The position numbers were made by a program, and so were the translations under genes. Shown piece by piece: positions 4,999 through 5,850 of a stretch of DNA of 5,850 nucleotides. The notes below the pieces were generated by a model. The model did not search any database and was not told the DNA's origin. It saw only the letters and a list, made by a program, of their open reading frames with translations. Source of the DNA: Deltaproteobacteria bacterium (lineage in GTDB: Bacteria; Desulfobacterota_B; Binatia; UBA9968); assembly GCA_022545745.1 (NCBI GenBank), contig JACZQL010000109.1:1-5850 (forward strand), given 5' to 3'. Position 1 is the first letter of the stretch, and each line of letters starts with the position of its first letter.

Positions 4999-5850
4999 AT
5001 GACAAACAAAATCGCCAGCTTTCTTTTGGTAATGGCCGTGTTTCCCATGGGACTAACCGGCAACGAGGCACAGGGTGATTCGCAAACCCCGCGTATCGGA
5101 ATCCTGATCCGGAAAGCCGAGCAGTCTGATTCTATGACTGTCAACGGCTTCCGAGCAGGGCTTAAAGAGCTTGGTTATAGAGAGGGGAAAAACATCCTCA
5201 TCGAGGTCGGCCATGCTAGGGGTGAGCGGGGAGCCCTCGAGGCAGCGGCCGTTGAACTGGTTAGCAAAAAAGTCGAGTTAATCTTTACCATGGGGAGTGC
5301 GGGGACGCTGGCAGCTATGGCTGCCACAACCGAGATCCCCATTGTCTTTCGGCACCCCCTTGATCCGGTGGCATTGGGTTTTGTTAAGAGCATGGAACGT
5401 CCAGGGGGTAATGTGACTGGGGTGGCCGGTCTTTCCGTACAGCAGGCCGAGACGAGATTGGAGATCCTGAAAGAGATTGTACCCACATTACGGCGCGTGC
5501 TCATCTTTTACAACCTTTACAATCCGATTTCCCGAGGGCATTTTGCCATTGCTGAAGTGGCAGCAACGAATTTGGGCCTCCATGTGGCAGCGTACCCGAT
5601 CAAGAACGATAAAGAACTGAAGGACTCCATCAATCGCTTCAAGAAAAAGGAGGGTGATGCCTTCTATCACGTGTCAGATGTATTAGTGCAGAGCCAAGCT
5701 GACTTTATCTTTAGGGTAGCAAGGCAAAAGAAGCTGCCCACGATGTTTGGCAGGTCGGCTTGGGCGACCAGAGGGGCCCTGGCTGGGTATGGCCCAAACT
5801 ATTTTGCGATGGGACGTCAGGCCGCCTCCCTCGTCGATGAGATACTTAAA
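4999..5850 (+). CDS. ABC transporter solute-binding protein, PF04392 family (3' end cut by window)
   Basis: The frame from the ATG at 4999 stays open to the last base and gives 284 residues. Family members are usually about 320-330 residues, so some 40 are missing beyond the edge. Residues 1-20 look like an export signal (MTNKIASFLLVMAVFPMGLT), without a lipobox cysteine, so the protein is probably periplasmic. The mature part shows PRIGILIRKAEQSDS at 31-45, GFRAGLKELGYREGKNILIE at 50-69, the segment ELIFTMGSAGTLAA at 93-106, PIVFRHPLDPVALGFVKS at 114-131 and the family hallmark RPGGNVTGVAGL at 134-145. This Rossmann-like two-lobe fold binds small ligands, possibly aromatic amino acids in relatives, but the ligand is not known here. 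AAGG at 4987-4990 is eight bases upstream. An in-frame ATG at 4963 would add 12 residues, but it has a poor ribosome site and would put extra residues in front of the signal. Confidence 0.9.
   Translation, partial: MTNKIASFLLVMAVFPMGLTGNEAQGDSQTPRIGILIRKAEQSDSMTVNGFRAGLKELGYREGKNILIEVGHARGERGALEAAAVELVSKKVELIFTMGSAGTLAAMAATTEIPIVFRHPLDPVALGFVKSMERPGGNVTGVAGLSVQQAETRLEILKEIVPTLRRVLIFYNLYNPISRGHFAIAEVAATNLGLHVAAYPIKNDKELKDSINRFKKKEGDAFYHVSDVLVQSQADFIFRVARQKKLPTMFGRSAWATRGALAGYGPNYFAMGRQAASLVDEILK

Noticed and set aside
4707..5144. A minus-strand frame of 145 codons
   Set aside because: It spans the intron remnant, the promoter region and the start of the solute-binding protein gene on the other strand, so it is a shadow.

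Overview
The window reads as bacterial chromosome of medium GC content. Nothing identifies the species. The mix of a PF04392-type solute-binding protein, an FmdB-type zinc ribbon protein, dispersed 'CCGCAGATT' intergenic repeats and a bacterial group II intron remnant is what I would expect from an uncultivated Desulfobacterota (Deltaproteobacteria) or NC10-like lineage. That placement is inference from gene content and is weak. No phage, plasmid or CRISPR hallmark is visible.

Left part, 1-1019. A leftward gene start (1-47, cut by the window edge) lies downstream of a complete TetR-family repressor gene (131-712, minus). The repressor has a readable sigma70-type promoter: the -35 box is TTGACA and the -10 box is TTTAAT, 16 bases apart. 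The 16-base spacer contains a perfect 10-bp palindrome, AACGATCGTT, so autorepression is the natural reading. The rest of the 307-base gap upstream of the next gene holds short, degenerate GGGTCA-type inverted motifs and no gene.

Middle part, 1020-3165. A two-barrel cupin protein and an ABC-transporter ATPase of the MalK/PotA/FbpC type lie in the same direction 40 bases apart, probably as one transcript. Neither the permease nor the binding protein for this ATPase is next to it here, so it is either a displaced subunit or works with permeases encoded elsewhere.

Right-middle part, 3166-4398. A small FmdB-family zinc ribbon gene (3377-3712, plus) has its own promoter (3318-3346), which settles its start. 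It converges with a small lipoprotein gene carrying a peptidoglycan-binding domain (4063-4398, minus). The 350 bases between them are filled with copies of a dispersed repeat in direct and inverted orientation, plus several hairpins.

Right part, 4399-5850. About 600 bases without a protein gene contain what looks like the 3' end of a group II intron (domains V and VI, about 4764-4830) with no intron reverse transcriptase left. After it comes a PF04392-family ABC solute-binding protein gene (4999 to the window end). That reading frame is open to the last base, so the gene is truncated only by the window.

I do not see a clearly new multi-gene system. The items most worth a second look are the cupin/ATPase pair, the group II intron remnant and the intergenic repeat cluster.
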